A DNA stretch of 64,000 nt. It comes from Datura wrightii (taxonomy: Eukaryota > Streptophyta > Magnoliopsida > Solanales > Solanaceae). Where the stretch lies: contig JASDFA010000003.1 in assembly GCA_035772735.1 (NCBI GenBank), positions 98,699,001 through 98,763,000 of the forward strand, in the 5' to 3' direction. Of the stretch, positions 23,697-36,183 are shown piece by piece. Position numbers and translations under genes: made by a program. Under the pieces are notes generated by a model. The model did no database searches. It was not told where the DNA came from and was given only the letters and a program-made list of their open reading frames with translations. The first letter of the stretch is position 1; each line of letters opens with the position of its first letter.

Positions 23697-24881
23697 TGTT
23701 ATACCTCGGGAACCCAAGGATCAGACCCGAGAGTTAAAAAGGGAAAAATCTGGAAAATGTTATAGCGGTGCAGAACGAGTCATTAGACGACTCGTGAAGA
23801 GACCCCACGAGTCGTCAGGTGGCTTGTGGGAAGGTTGGACTGGGGTGAGGAGCTGAGGTCCCTATGAACGTGGGAACGACTCGTGGTCCGCTACCACAAT
23901 TCGTTATGTCCACTGTGGGAGAAGGTTGAGGATTTAATTAAGGATGAGGCAGTGTACTTGACGGAAGCTGGTAACGAGTTGTTGCCTCGAGGGACGAGTC
24001 TTCATGTCCTCCGTTAAGAGCCAAGGTGAAAATTTCTAGTGAACTTGACAAAACGACCCAACGACTCGTTGTCCCTGGTAACAAGTCGTAAGGTCGCCCT
24101 TTAGGGTCACCTGGCAATTATTTCCTGCGAATTAGTAAGGGCCTTCTTGTAATTTCCTACACTCCTAAGACCTAAAATACGTCGTTTTGAGGTCGGTACA
24201 GGGTCTTTTAAGGGGAAATCATTCATGATAAACCTCATTTGATGCATGTAAGAGTAGAGAAGTCAGAGAAAAGGGATTCAAGTGTTCTTCTTTAATTCTT
24301 CAAGATTCCATCTAGGGCTTTTCAAGGGAGTTAAGAATCAAGTAATTCCAGATATGTGGGGTCTTGAATGGGTGGTTTAGTCCCTACCCATTCCCAATTT
24401 CTCCCTCATTCTATGTCTAAAGTTACCAAGACTTGATGGGTCATAACCCAAATGCATGTTTCCCCCAAACATCGATATGAGCATGTTGTAGTATGTCTAA
24501 AATCATGGGTGTCAAATTGTTGGGCTGTTTTCACTTATCTTATGCAATATTTGATGATTTAAATCCTCAAAAGCACATGTTCCCAAATCATAGGGGTTTT
24601 AGTGAATTCATAGTTTTGGTGATTTCTCAAGCATGATATGAACTTTTGAATTTTTAAGCATGTTTTCAATTACTCGTGTTATTATGATCATGTTTCCTAT
24701 AAATTTAAGCATTTTAAGTATGATTGAAATTATGGACAATGCCCACATGTCGCTTATGATTCATGAACTATGATTTTGGCCGATCTAAGGGCCCAGTTCC
24801 ATGGCTAGTATCACGAACTCTCAAGCATGTTATGATTATCACGATTTAACTAGCCATGCATGTCATGTATGAATTTTCCAT
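23697..24881 (+). repeat. E5 3' LTR, truncated
   Basis: Matches the first 1.18 kb of the 5' LTR (to about 17657), then switches abruptly within tatgaattttccatg to gag sequence of E6. It has a perfect 11-bp inverted repeat gacgactcgtg…cacgagtcgtc at about 23787-23818. Confidence 0.85.
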
Positions 24882-27867
24882 GCCTGCTCCACCAGCTCTA
24901 GCATACCCTCTGAATGAACAAGTTACTCATGCATATTTTAGGCCTGCCTTCAAGATATTAGCACATGCCATGACGACTCAGGTCAACTAGCAAATGGTCA
25001 TACCCATGAACCCCAATAGGACTGCAGCAATGACTAGGGTGCGAGATTTCACCAGGATGAACCTTCTAGAGTTCCATGGTTTGAAGGTGGATGAGGATCC
25101 ATAGGAGTTTATTGATGAGATCCAAAAGATCACTCAGATCATGGGGATTACTAGAGAAGAGAGTGCATACATGGCATCTTATCAACTAAAGGGGGTAGCT
25201 CACATATGTTACAAGTAATGGAAGGAAGGTCATTGAGCAGGTGTAGCTCCACTTAATTGGGATGAGTTTCTGACAGCCTTCCTGGACAAATTCTTTCCTC
25301 AAGAGTTGAGGGAGGCAAAGATTATGGAGTTCATTAACGTGAAGCAGAATTTCATGACGGTTCAGGAGTATGCCCTAAAATTCACCCATTGTCTAAGTAT
25401 GCTCCGGAGATGATTGTCGAGCCGAGGACTTGAATAAGCAACTTCGTTCAAGAGTCTTAGATTTAGTGGTCAAGGAGTGTAGGACCTCTATGCTCATCAG
25501 TGACATGGATATCTCTCGATTCATAATTCATTCCCAACAGATCGAGGAAGAGAAATTGAAGGAGAAGGAAAGGGAGACCAAGAGATAGGATAGGAAACTT
25601 TGAGTTCTCTCAGTAAAGGACATATGGTGAAAATCGCTTACAGTCCCATCAGAGGTCATCAACTCTAGTACCTTCATCATCTAGCATCCTATCCTCCAGG
25701 ATCAGAGGGGTAGAGCACCAGTCTCTAAGTATTAGGGGAGCATGTCCAGAGGACGCACATTTCCAGCTTGCAAGAAGTGGGCAAGAAACCACCCTAGAGA
25801 GTGTTTAATTGGTAAGGATGCTTGTTTTGAGTGTGGAAAGCCCGATCATAGACTCAAGGACTGTCCCTTAGTCAGACAGGGTGATGGTGGCAGCCGTACC
25901 TAAGCCACCTCTTCAGCAGCTCCAGCATCTCACCCATCCCAGTAGGGTGCCTCATCTAGTGTAGGTGGCAGACATTGCCAGAACCATTTCTATACACTTT
26001 CATCACGCTAGGATAGGAGAACTCACCATATGTAGTCACGGGTATGTTATGAGGTTTTCACCTTGATGTTCATGTATTGATAGATCCAAGGGCCACATTA
26101 TTATTCGTGACCCCCTATGTTGCTATAAACTTTAGTGTCAGTCCCAAAATCCTCTCAGAACCCTTCTCAGTCTCTACTCCTGTCAGTGAGTTAGTCTTAG
26201 CATGGATGGTATATAGAAACTGCCCAATTATGGTTCTCTAGAAAGTTACCACAACTAATTTAGTAGAGTTAGACATGAATGACTTTGATGCTATCTTTGG
26301 CATAGATTGGTTGTATTCGTGTTCTGCTTCAGTCAACTATAGAGCCCGAGTAAAGGGTAGTTCTGTAATGCCTATAGGTTGTTTTGTCTCTACCTTAAGG
26401 CCAGAAAGATGATTTTCAACGGTTGTGTATATTACTTAGTGCGAGTAAAGGATTCTAAGTTCGAAACACCGACTTTTCAATCGGTCCCAATTGTTCATGA
26501 ATTTCCAGAGGTGTTCCCAAATGAGCTACCTGGAGTCCCTCCCGAGCAGGAGATTAACTTTAGGATAGACCTCCTCCCTGATACGTAGCCCTTATCCATT
26601 CCTCCTTATAGAGTGACTCCAACTGAGCTTAAGGAGTTGAAGGAACAGTTGAAGGATCTCCTAGATAAGGGTTTTATTAGGCCTAGTAAGTACCCATGGA
26701 GTGCTCATTCCTTTTCGTGTGAAAGAAAGATGGTTCTCTCAGGATGTGCACGAACTACCATCAATTGAATTAGGTCACAATCTAGAATAAATACCCCATT
26801 CTCAAGATTGATGAATTTTTTGATTAGCTTCAGGGTTCTAGTTTTTTCTCAAAGATAAACCTTAGGTCTTTCTATCATCAACTCAATGTCAAAGAATGTG
26901 ACATTTCGAAGACATCCTTCAGAACTTAGTACTGTCACTATAAATTTGTAGTTATGTCTTTTGGACTAATGAATTCTCCTGCAACTTTTATAGAGTGATA
27001 AGTAGGTGTTCAATGAGTATTTAGATATGTTTGTCATCATCTTTACATATGATATCCTCGTATACTCTCAGAGTGAGGAGGAGCATACTGCTCATTTGAG
27101 AATTATGTTGCAGACTATTAAGGACCTTCAGTTATTTGCTAAGTTTAGCAAGTGTGAGTTTTAGCTGAAGCCAGTTGCATTTCTTAGACATGTGGTGTCT
27201 AGTGAGGGTGTTCAAGAAGACCCTAAAAAGATTGAGGTTGTGAAGAACTAGCCTAGAGACGTCACTCCCACTGACATTAGAAACTTCTTGGGTTAAGCTG
27301 GTTTCTACAAGACGTTTCTTGAGGGATTTTCATCCATTGCTTCATCTCTCACCCAATTGACTCAGAAGAAGGTCAAATTCCAGAGGTCTGGTGCTTGTGA
27401 GAAAAGCTTCCAGAAGTTAAAGACTTGACTCATTTTAGGTCCGATCTTGACCCTGTCAGAGGGCACAAATGGCTTTATAGTGTATTTTGATGCCTCAAGG
27501 GTTAGCCTCAGGTGTGTGTTGATGTATCATGGCAAGGTCATCGCTTGTGCTTATAGACATCTTAAGGCTCATGAGAAGAATTACCCAACACATGACCTTG
27601 AGTTAGCAGTAGTAGTGTTTGCATTGATGATTTGGAGACACTATTTATATGGGGTGAATGTTGATGTGTTTACGGACACTAAGAGCCTTCAGTATGTATT
27701 TAGTCAGACGGACTTGAATCTATGGAAAAGAAGACGGCTTGAGAGTCTTAAGGATTACAACATGAGTGTTCTTTATCATCTGGGTAAGGCCAATGTAGTG
27801 GTTGATGATCTTAGCAGGTTGTCCATGGGGAGTGCAGCTTATATAGAGGATGAAAGAAAGGAGTTAG
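24882..27867 (+). pseudogene. E6: Tekay-type gag-pol fragment, gag to RNase H
   Basis: Begins inside gag (PAPPALAYPLNEQVTHA) with no LTR or start codon. Capsid blocks follow: RMNLLEFHG, KVDEDP then TAG, FLDKFFPQELRE. The zinc knuckle CFECGKPDHRLKDC is intact. Protease (about 26040-26350) reads IDPRATLLFVTP. RT is about 26600-27250 and badly frameshifted. RNase H (27447-27860) reads well: YFDASRVSLR, THDLELAVVVFAL, FTDTKSLQYVF, LYHLGKANVVVDDLS. Coding stops after DERKELV at 27867, where the LTR of E7 begins, so integrase and chromodomain are displaced. Several stops sit where relatives have CAG or CAA (after TTQVN, after DEDP, after ICYK). Confidence 0.85.
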
Positions 27868-28241
27868 TGTAACACCCCAAAAGTCCCTAAGATTATACTC
27901 GAGGACTGAAACAAAGGAAACAAGAAAATCTATATTAGGCCACAGAACGAGTCGCCAAGTGACCTGTTAGGTCGAATGAGGGATCGTTGAGTGACCCGTT
28001 AAGTGGTGCCAAGTTGGGAAAAATATTGATTTATAGAGTACTTCACGGACTGTGGGACGATTCATTACGTCACCTAACATTCCATTAGGTGACTCATTAA
28101 GTGGGATAAGTGGATGAAAAACTTGGGATTCAGAGAGTCTTAATGAGTGGTGAAGTAATATGTTAAGTGTCACGATGAATCGTTAAGTGGAGGTGTCAAT
28201 AAAAGATCAGAGAATGGACTTTTGGCTCCAGTGGCAACAAT
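27868..28241 (+). repeat. E7 5' LTR, first part
   Basis: Starts TGTAACACCCCAAAAGTCCC. U3 has the gacc/gggt-rich repeats typical of this family. It is interrupted by E8 at 28242. Confidence 0.8.
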
Positions 28242-29653
28242 TGTTCGGGTTGTGGTGACTACACGCAAGTGCACGTGGTCGAACAAGAAGTAAAGTGGCT
28301 TAAGTAAAGCCAAGTATCGATCCCACAGGGACTGAGCTGCGGTACTAATTAAACTTAAGTGTTAATGAACTATATCTTTAAGAATGCAGACAACCAAATA
28401 AATAATATTTTGAGAGTTTGAGTTTACTAATTAATAAGAATCTAAGGCAAAATTATAAAGTGAGTCTGAACAATAGTAATGAGCAAGCTGAGGTTAAAAC
28501 GAACATGCAGGGAATTAATTTATCAATGCAATTCAGTTAATCTTTCCTTCGATTGCTAGTCAAGAATTATTACCTATGGATTGAAACTTTCGACTCCTAT
28601 CTAACTTAAGAATCATGAGCCTTAATCTACATTTATGTGATAAAAGAATTTCATGTTCTAGTCATACATTCCCGATTCCTTAATTGATTAATAAGACTTT
28701 CAGATATATTTCTACTCTGAATGTAAATCAATTCTCAATTTTCCAAACTAAGAAGAGATCATATCCTACCAATTCACATCTTTCCAATTTCTTTCCTTTT
28801 CAAAATCAAAATTGGATTTTTTAGATATACATTAATATTGGCCAAACATTAATGTAGTAAGAACAAGAATTGATAGAAAAACCATTGAAGAAAAGATGAA
28901 AACTGAAATGATCAACAATTACGTTCCACTACAATTGTTCTTAACCTCAGCAACAAGTGAATTTAGCCACTCATTTATGGATTAAACATCATCAAATAAG
29001 TATAATTCATACAAACAATTGAGATAAAAGAGAAAAAGATAGAGAAGAACCCTAGAATTTTCGTCCCCTCAACTGCCTGTAACCCACGTTCTTGCTCAGC
29101 CAAGTCAGAGTGTTTAAAATAAAACCTAAGTGTGTTATTTATATTGTTGAGAATTTTTCCCGAAATAACAAGCAACGTGGCACGGAGTGTATCGCGGAGC
29201 ACTCCCTCCGTGCCACGGAGGTATCGCGGACCCTCACTGGAAGTCGGCTCCCAGGCAATTTCACCTCAATGTGCCACGGCTTGCATCGCGGAGCCTGGCC
29301 AACGTGACACGGTGCTATCGCCCACCTTCACTGGAAATTGACCAAATTATTTCATCCAAGGTAGAGTGCCTCCGCGATGGCAACGTGACACGGCTCCATC
29401 GCGGAGCCTCTATTTTTGCTGCTCTCCCTTGTCATTTTCCACTCCTTGTTTCCAAGTTCATTCCCGATCTTCACCAACATGTATATTAGCTTCCAAAATT
29501 TCCTTTTACCTGCAAAACAACACTAATCATGTTGGTTAGTATAAATTCACATTTCTACTGAAAATCACATGAGAATGTACACATAACAATCGATAAACAA
29601 GACGAAATGAAGCGTTTGAGTATCACATGGGCATGCAATTCTGCCCAAGATCA
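28242..29653 (-). repeat. E8 3' LTR
   Basis: In sense starts TGATCTTGGGCAG and ends CCGAACA. TATAAATA lies on the minus strand at 29143-29136. A perfect 12-bp inverted repeat cgtggcacggag (29176-29187)/ctccgtgccacg (29206-29217) is the G/C version of the E2 dyad, with both arms changed. Confidence 0.93.
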
Positions 29654-29691
29654 CTTACCCCACACTTAAACTCTTGTTCGTCCTCGAATAA
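29654..29691 (-). promoter_or_regulatory. Polypurine tract and AGGA-loop hairpin of E8
   Basis: In sense ttattcg-agga-cgaacaa (one A/C mismatch in the stem), then gagtttaagtgtggggtaag before the LTR. Confidence 0.8.
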
Positions 29692-31453
29692 TATTTTCAC
29701 ATCTCATGCAATTGACACTCACGCATAGCTACTTTGGCTCAATAATTCAAGCTACGGCTATACCGATTATTTGATATAGCAAATCATCAAGAAAACATGC
29801 ATGGTCTCATCAATACAATGAAGTACATCACATTAAGATCTCCTCAGCTCAAGAATCAATTCTCAATCTTGGCAAACTCATGCAAATCAACTGATCAAGA
29901 CATCCGACATGAAATTAATCTCTCGTCAAGCATGTGCCCTCACAACACAAGAGAAATACCCCATTTGCTATCATATGATTTCCAAAGCACTACATGTAGG
30001 GGTATATGAATACAATTTCTCTCTCTCTCCCAAAGAATTCACATGCATCATGTCATGAACCATAGGCTTGCCTCTAGTGTATTACTCCACTAATATAAGG
30101 ACGAGTGATGTAAGATCACGTAAGACTTAACGGGTTGTAATGTAAGCTAAGGAACTAGCAAATACTGGGCTAACCAATAATAGCAACTAGCTTCCTTAAG
30201 CGCTTTTCAATACATCCCACCATCATTACGGCCATTTTTTTTCTTCCTTCATCCTCCCATTCTTGAAGAAATTTTTCCTTTGTTTTTGTTCCCATTTCTT
30301 TAAGCACACTCGACTTACTAGCAAAGATTAGTTATACATCTTTATTTTATTTAATTTCATCTAGTGCACCTTTGACCTTTTCTTTAACTTTCACCACTTC
30401 CGCTCCGCTTTTCCTTCCTTTTCACAATTCTCACTCCTTTATGCTGTGGGAAAATTATTTTTTCTTGAGCGCTTAAGAGTTTTGGATCAAATTCACGGCT
30501 AATGAAAAGAAGGGATTAAGCTCGGTTTGTACCTCTTCAAAGAAAGAAAAAAATAGGCTAAAGGCTCAATGGGGCTAACTAGGATGTACATTCAAGGTAG
30601 GTATGATAATGGAGAAACTTTCGGTTTAATCAAAGAAATGCCTACATCCTTTCCTACACTACACATCCTTCATTTCGTTTAGTACACACACCAGGCAAGT
30701 TCTAGACACTTCACAATAGCATGGAATAATCGAAACCTCACCTCACACTCATTGCACATGCTCAACTCAAGACATATTCATAGACTCTTCAATCGGCTAA
30801 TTACAAGAATTCACTATTAAGCCTCGATCACACCGAATCGAACTCTATGGCCTAGGTATCTCAACATGTTTACACATTTGCATGCTTTTATACGAATCAC
30901 CTTTGCATTTTAATATCATGTACAACACGTAACAAGAATTCCGAACCATGAAGTAGCGACACGTTTGGGAAACAAACAAAAGAAAGAAAATAAAGAAAGA
31001 AAAAACTACTCCTATCGACTACATTTCCCTTAAGACGGTCGTCATCCATCCATCATAGGGAATGGTCACTGTCTACGACTTCGGTTCAATGGGACTATTC
31101 TCGGTAAAAGCATTGAAAACAAAGGCCAAGAAACCCAACATAAAAGAAATTCAACAAAAATTTTAAAAATTTCGATAATTTTGATAGAAAACAAAAATAT
31201 TTACACAACAACCAACCAACAACAGCTCAACATAGCACACAACAGCTTAACATTCATTACAACACCACTTAATTATAGAACACATAACACAAAGTCACAG
31301 GGTCACATTTTTCACAAGCACAACACACAACATAAACATACACAAAAACGAAGCTGGAACCTAACTACTCCCACCCCACACTTAAACCGAACACTGTCCC
31401 CAGTGTTCACATAATTTCAACATATCACAAAGGTAGGTGGTGAAACTCCCTGA
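29692..31453 (-). other. Non-coding 3' region of E8
   Basis: Between accessory ORF and polypurine tract; no credible coding region. It is collinear with 45768-47636 of E9, including the ttagtggagtaatacac and acgaaatgaagga phrases and the gatggatggatgacgacc block at 31008-31075. Confidence 0.75.
31008..31075 (-). other. Conserved non-coding block in E8
   Basis: Plus strand reads aagacggtcgtcatccatcc, preceded by tttccctt and followed by atcatagggaatgg. Nearly identical to E9 46223-46308 and clearly related to E2 9561-9620. Confidence 0.85.
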
Positions 31454-32674
31454 TCAATCGAAGTATTCAACTTCTTCATCAGGTGTCGTTGCCTCGTCTC
31501 CCATCTCAGAATTGCCCCCGCTGTCCTCATCTGACTCAACATCTGAGTCCTCCCGGCGTGTCTCCTCATCGGTGGGGACATCATCATCTACGGGCTCTAC
31601 AAATACGGGCCCCACTCTGCATAGAGCTCGGGCATTCTCGCCGAATGGGTAATCCAGCTCGAGCTACCACAGCTCATCCTCTGTTGCCGGCCTCCCACCA
31701 ATGCGCAACTGCAGCATCTGCATCATGTACATGCGAGCCATATACTGATCATCCTGAGCATGTCGCTCGGCTAGTGTGAGCACCGGCCCATGAGTAGTGT
31801 CAGGTGCCTTGGTTTTGGTGACATCCAAGGCACGCTTGTCAATCTGTGGGATGTAATCCAGGGCCTCCTCCTCGATATCATGGCCCCTCAGGAACGTGAT
31901 AAGCAAACCACCGAACCCGTATCTGTGCCCCTGATGTAGTCGGGCTATCTTCATGGCGGAGATGATCACCGCCCCAACATTGATCTCCAGCCCCTTCATT
32001 AGGGCATACACTAAGCACAATCGATCCCGGGTGACATCTGTCATGTGCACCCCTGGGATCAAGCAGGAACACACAATTTTTAGCCAAATCCTGGCTTCCC
32101 TGTTCATCTAAGAGTAGGGCAGTGTCTGATGGTAGCCCCTCTCCTTGTGCCTACCCCACCGTGATGTCGAACGGGCTCCATATAGAGTGCATCTGATGTC
32201 CGCATAGGGTGGAGTGATGTTCAGCTGCCGGAGGACATGGGCGTATGTGTCCCGCGCCCCCAAGATAGCATTTAGGTGATGGGGCTCAAAAGTGACAACC
32301 TGCCCCCTGATTTTGATGGTGTGACTACGGAGGGTCGGGTTCCAGTTGGCATAGAACTCCCTGATAAGATGGAGATTGCACTCCCTGGGCTCTTCGAAGA
32401 TGAAGTTTAGCCCAGCGGTGTCAATCCGGTGTACAATCCGTGGGAATTCCTGTGCCATCAGTTCCCGTGCTATATGCTCTTTTGGGAAGTATTTAGTTTC
32501 ATTGTGTTTTGCATACCACTTCTTCCCTTCATCAGTCACCCATCGGGTTCCGCATTGTCGACGTTGGCCTCACATTACCGCTGGTGCTGCTGGAACTGCT
32601 GTTCCCAATCGTATTCTTTTTCTGCCGGCGCCCGATGTGGATGTGCCCTTACCCTTATCTTGTCTGCCTGACAT
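31454..32674 (-). pseudogene. E8 accessory ORF (aORF) downstream of pol, three stops
   Basis: Frame of about 406 codons from ATG (32674, context aacaATGTCAGG). Stops: TGA 32572-32570, TAG 32110-32108 and TAG 31666-31664; the two TAGs replace CAG codons kept in E9. The N-terminus is basic (MSGRQDKGKG, GRKRIRL), followed by a globular middle (WYAKHNETKYFPKEHIAREL, EFYANWNPTLRSHTIKIRG, ARDTYAHVLRQLNITPPYAD, GHRYGFGGLL) and an acidic tail ending EEVEYFD. No signal peptide or membrane segment is seen, so it is not an obvious envelope. The middle resembles the 'putative plant transposon protein' domain as I remember it (unverified). Role unknown. Confidence 0.8.
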
Positions 32675-32679
32675 TGTTC

Positions 32680-33317
32680 CTGCACATTTAACATACAATC
32701 CCAATGTTATTCAAATCGTAACTAGCGACAACTAAGGTTGGGTTTAATTGGATCACCCCACACTTAGTCTTTAGCCGCACTCCAAACAATTCGACAAGAC
32801 ATTCATGCTTTCCTAATATTTAACATTCAATCATGCTTAGTGCATTCATATAAGTCAATGGAACAATTAGTTTGTACTACTCAGACTTCGTACAATGAAT
32901 AAAAATGTTGCCATTGATTCCATTACATCATCATAGCACTTAGCCAAATTTTTGTTCTCAACAACCTATGCAATTCACCAATTTCATTCTCCCGAAAATC
33001 CCTTATCTACTTAGCATATTCAACATTAATCACTACATAATTCAATTCACCCACATTGCACAACCCAATTTTGTTCAACATTCCAAAAAATTTTAGTCTT
33101 CTTCCTATTCAATTTCCAACCCTAGCTAACAATTTCGCAAAAATTCACTAACACATGCATTCATCGAGTTCATATACTCACAACGATACTATGAACATCA
33201 ATCAATCATAACTTAAATGAATTCAAGCTTAATTCTCACTTAGGGCAAGGTTGAATCACTACACATGTTCAAGAATCAAAAATTCAAGCAAAAATGAGGT
33301 AAAGTTCAAGAACATAC
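32680..33317 (-). other. Predicted leader intron before the E8 aORF
   Basis: Donor aaag|gtatgtt at 33318/33317 and acceptor tgtgcag|gaacaATG at 32680/32679, the acceptor 5 nt before the aORF start. E9 has the same donor and a matching position for the acceptor. Prediction only. Confidence 0.5.
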
Positions 33318-33450
33318 CTTTAATCCGATGAAATTGAAGAAAACTTGAAGAAAATTGATGCCATGTCCATGTCACGTTGGCGGAGAAGGGAATTTGGGGT
33401 GTTGGTCGCGGAGGGAAGGGAAAATAAGGAAAGAAATGAGGGAAATCGGG

Positions 33451-33653
33451 GTTTTAAAGTGATATTTCGCGCGGGTTACCCGGTGACCCGGTGTGACCCG
33501 ACGCGAAATAACACTCAACGTGTCACGGAGGGTAACACGGAGCACCCCCTCCATGACACGGAGCCATCGCGACAGTGTTTTGGATTTTTAAAAAATCTGG
33601 AACACTCTTCAATGTGTCACGAAGGGTAACGCGGAGCACCTCCTCCGTGACAC
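33451..33653 (-). promoter_or_regulatory. Dyad cluster and possible internal promoter upstream of E8 aORF
   Basis: Two inverted repeats: cgtgtcacggagg (33519-33531)/cctccatgacacg (33548-33560), and gtgtcacgaagg (33614-33625)/cctccgtgacac (33642-33653). In sense they lead into acgttgagtgttatttcg, which closely matches the LTR phrase acgttgcttgttatttcg next to the E9 dyad. A TATA-like actttaaaac follows at 33460-33451. Confidence 0.5.
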
Positions 33654-33885
33654 GGAGCCATCGCGTAGGCTCACTGTATGTGTCAATTTTTATTTTTCTC
33701 ACCTCGATCTTTTCCTTTGTGTTTCTTTGCATTTTTTCCCTCCGTTCCACCTGAAAATCACTTCACCACAAGAAATTGGTTAGAATTCATAGGTTTCAAC
33801 ACAAATAAAATTTTTATTTTTTTCTTTTTCTCTTTCTTTTTTGTTTTTTTTTCAAATATTTCTACTCATCTATTACAACAATTTC

Positions 33886-33934
33886 ACAGGTTGCCTCCCG
33901 TGCAGCGCCTAATTTACCATCGCGGCTCGACGTC
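33886..33934 (-). other. Post-stop stem-loop motif of E8
   Basis: Begins about 10 nt after the pol stop. Sense gtcgagccgcgat, then taggcgctg, then CACGGG-AGGCAA-CCTGTG (33902-33885), one G·U pair. Confidence 0.85.
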
Positions 33935-33943
33935 ATTCATTGC

Positions 33944-36183
33944 TCAATCATCCTCTAGAGTGATGGACATCTTCTCTTGAATAACGTCCTCACCCCAATA
34001 ATGCTTACATCGCTGCCCATTTACTAAGAATGTGGCACTTCTATCTTCTTGCCACAACTCCACTGCCCCGTGCGGGGTCATTCTTACCACCTCAAACGGC
34101 CCTGACCACTTGGACCGCAATTTTCCTGGAAAAAGCCTCAATCTTGAATTGAATAGCAATACTTTCTGCCCCGGCTCAAAGATCCAATGCACCATATGCT
34201 TATCGTGCCACCTCTTTGTTTTCTCTTTGTAGCACTTTGCACTTTCATAGGCATGCCAACGAAACTCATCAAGTTCGCTGAGTTGCATCAGCCTCTTCTT
34301 CCCCGCTAGCTCTAGATCCATGTTCAATTTCCTCACGGCCCAGAAAGCTCGGTGTTCTAGCTCCACAGGCAGATGACACGCCTTTCCATAGACTAATCTG
34401 TACGGAGAAGTCCCAATTGGTGTCTTGTATGCAGTTCTATAAGCCCACAACGCATTGTCGAGTTTGCTTGACCAATCACTACGTTGTGCATTCACTGTCT
34501 TCTGTAGAATCTGCTTTACTTCTCCATTCGACACCTCCACTTGCCCACCAGTTTGGGGGTGATATGTTGTTGCTACCTTGTGGCGCACCCCATACTTAGC
34601 TAGCAAATTCTTGAAACTTGCATTTACAAAATGAGCCCCTCCATCACTGATAATGGCTCGGGGTGTCCCGAACCTGGTGAAAATATGCTTTTTTCACAAA
34701 TTTTGTTACCACCTTGTTGTCATTCCTGGGGAAAGTTGTTGCTTCAACCCACTTTGATACATAATCAACGGCTACCAAGATGTAATGATTACCAAATGAC
34801 GGTGGGAACGGGCCCATGAAATCTATACCCCATACATCAAAGATCTCCACTTCTAATATCTACTGCAGTGGCATCTCCTGCCTTCTACCAATTGTGCCTG
34901 TTCTTTGACATCTATCGCACATTATTACATATGTCATAGAGTCTCTAAACAGTGTAGGCCAAAAGAAACCTGACTGTAGCACCTTGTACGCTGTCCGCTC
35001 GCCTCCGTGGTGCCCTCTATACAATGAAGAGTGAAAACTCCTCAATACTTCTGCAATCTGGCTCTCCGGGATGCATCTTCTCATCACCTGATCCAGTCCC
35101 TGCTTAAACAAGTACGGCTCATCCCAAATATAATACCTGCAATCATGTCTCAACTTCTTTCTCTGCTGAGTCGTAGCCTCCGGTGGATAGACTCCACTCA
35201 GTAGAAAATTCACAATGTCTGCATACCAAGGGATTTCAGCTTCCCTTATTACCAAGAGTTGCTCATCCGGGAACTCTGCTTTGATGCTGTCACCTTCCTT
35301 CACATGCGACCGGCTTTCCAATCACGATAGGTAATCTGCCACTTGATTGTCGCTCCCCTTTCTGTCCCAAATCTCTAGGTCAAACTCTTGTAACAACAAG
35401 ATCCATCTGATCAGCCTTGGCTTTGCATCCTTCTTGTTAAACAGATACTGAATCGTTGCATGATCGGTATACACCACTACTCTAGAACCCACCAAGTAGG
35501 ACCTGAATTTATCAAATGCGAACACCAATGCTAGCATCTCCTTTTCAGTGACTGTATAATTGACTTGGGCTACGTCAAGTCTTTTGCTTGCATAATAAAT
35601 GGAATGAAAAATTCTATTCCTCTGCTGCCCCAATAAAGCTCCTACAGCCACATCGCTTGCATCACACATTAATTCAAACGGTTGTTCCCAATCCGGAGAA
35701 ATGAGGATAGGTGCTTCTATCAACTTCTATTTCAACTCCTCGAATGCTTTGACACAATCCTCATCAAACTCGAACTTCACCTCTTTTTCTAGCAACCTGC
35801 ATATTGATCTAGAAATTTTAGAGAAGTTCTTGATGAACTGTCTGTAGAACCCTGCATGTCCGAGAAAACTGCGAACACCCTTTACTAACACAGGTGGTGG
35901 TAGCTTTTCAATAACCTCGATCTTTGCATGATTGACTTCCAACCCCTTGCAAGACACTTTATGGCCAAGGACGATACCCTCCTTGACTAAGAAATGACAT
36001 TTCTCCTAGTTGAGTACAAGGTTGGATTCTTCACAACGAGCTATCACCCTGTCAAGATTCTGCAAACAAGTAGAAAACGAATTACCGAAAACAGAAAAAT
36101 CATCCATAAATACCTCGATGAAATCTTCCACCATATCGTGGAAGATCGCTATCATGCACCTTTGGAATGTAACGGGTGCATTG
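33944..36183 (-). pseudogene. E8 pol, C-terminal part: RT end, RNase H, integrase
   Basis: Resumes in RT right after the E9 target duplication (NAPVTFQRCM, then catalytic box FMDDFSVFG). RNase H is about 35330-35720 (LMCDASDVAVGALLG, YTDHATIQYLF). Integrase is about 33960-35150, with the finger GHHGGERT…CDRCQ, then GIDFMGPFPPSFG, SDGGAHF (after a frameshift near 34680) and GQVEVSN. Stops: TAG after LVLN (E9 TGG), TAG after ELK (E9 CAG), TGA after DYLS (E9 CGA), TAG after MPLQ. The end is at TGA 33946-33944. No chromodomain, as expected for Athila-type elements. Not functional. Confidence 0.93.

Larger units (their letters stand above)
16483..24881 (+). mobile_element. E5: degenerate Tekay/Del-type chromovirus
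   Basis: Order is 5' LTR, iMet-type primer site, gag, protease, RT, RNase H, integrase, chromodomain, polypurine tract, truncated 3' LTR. Sequence families and order are diagnostic of Tekay/Del chromoviruses. Many stops and at least five frameshifts interrupt the coding region. By eye the two LTRs differ by roughly a tenth in their first few hundred bases, so it is much older than E2 or E9. Confidence 0.92.

Noticed and set aside
31181..31414. Plus-strand ORF rich in Thr and Asn
   Set aside because: Low-complexity AT-rich 3' non-coding DNA of E8 on the wrong strand; no counterpart in E9.
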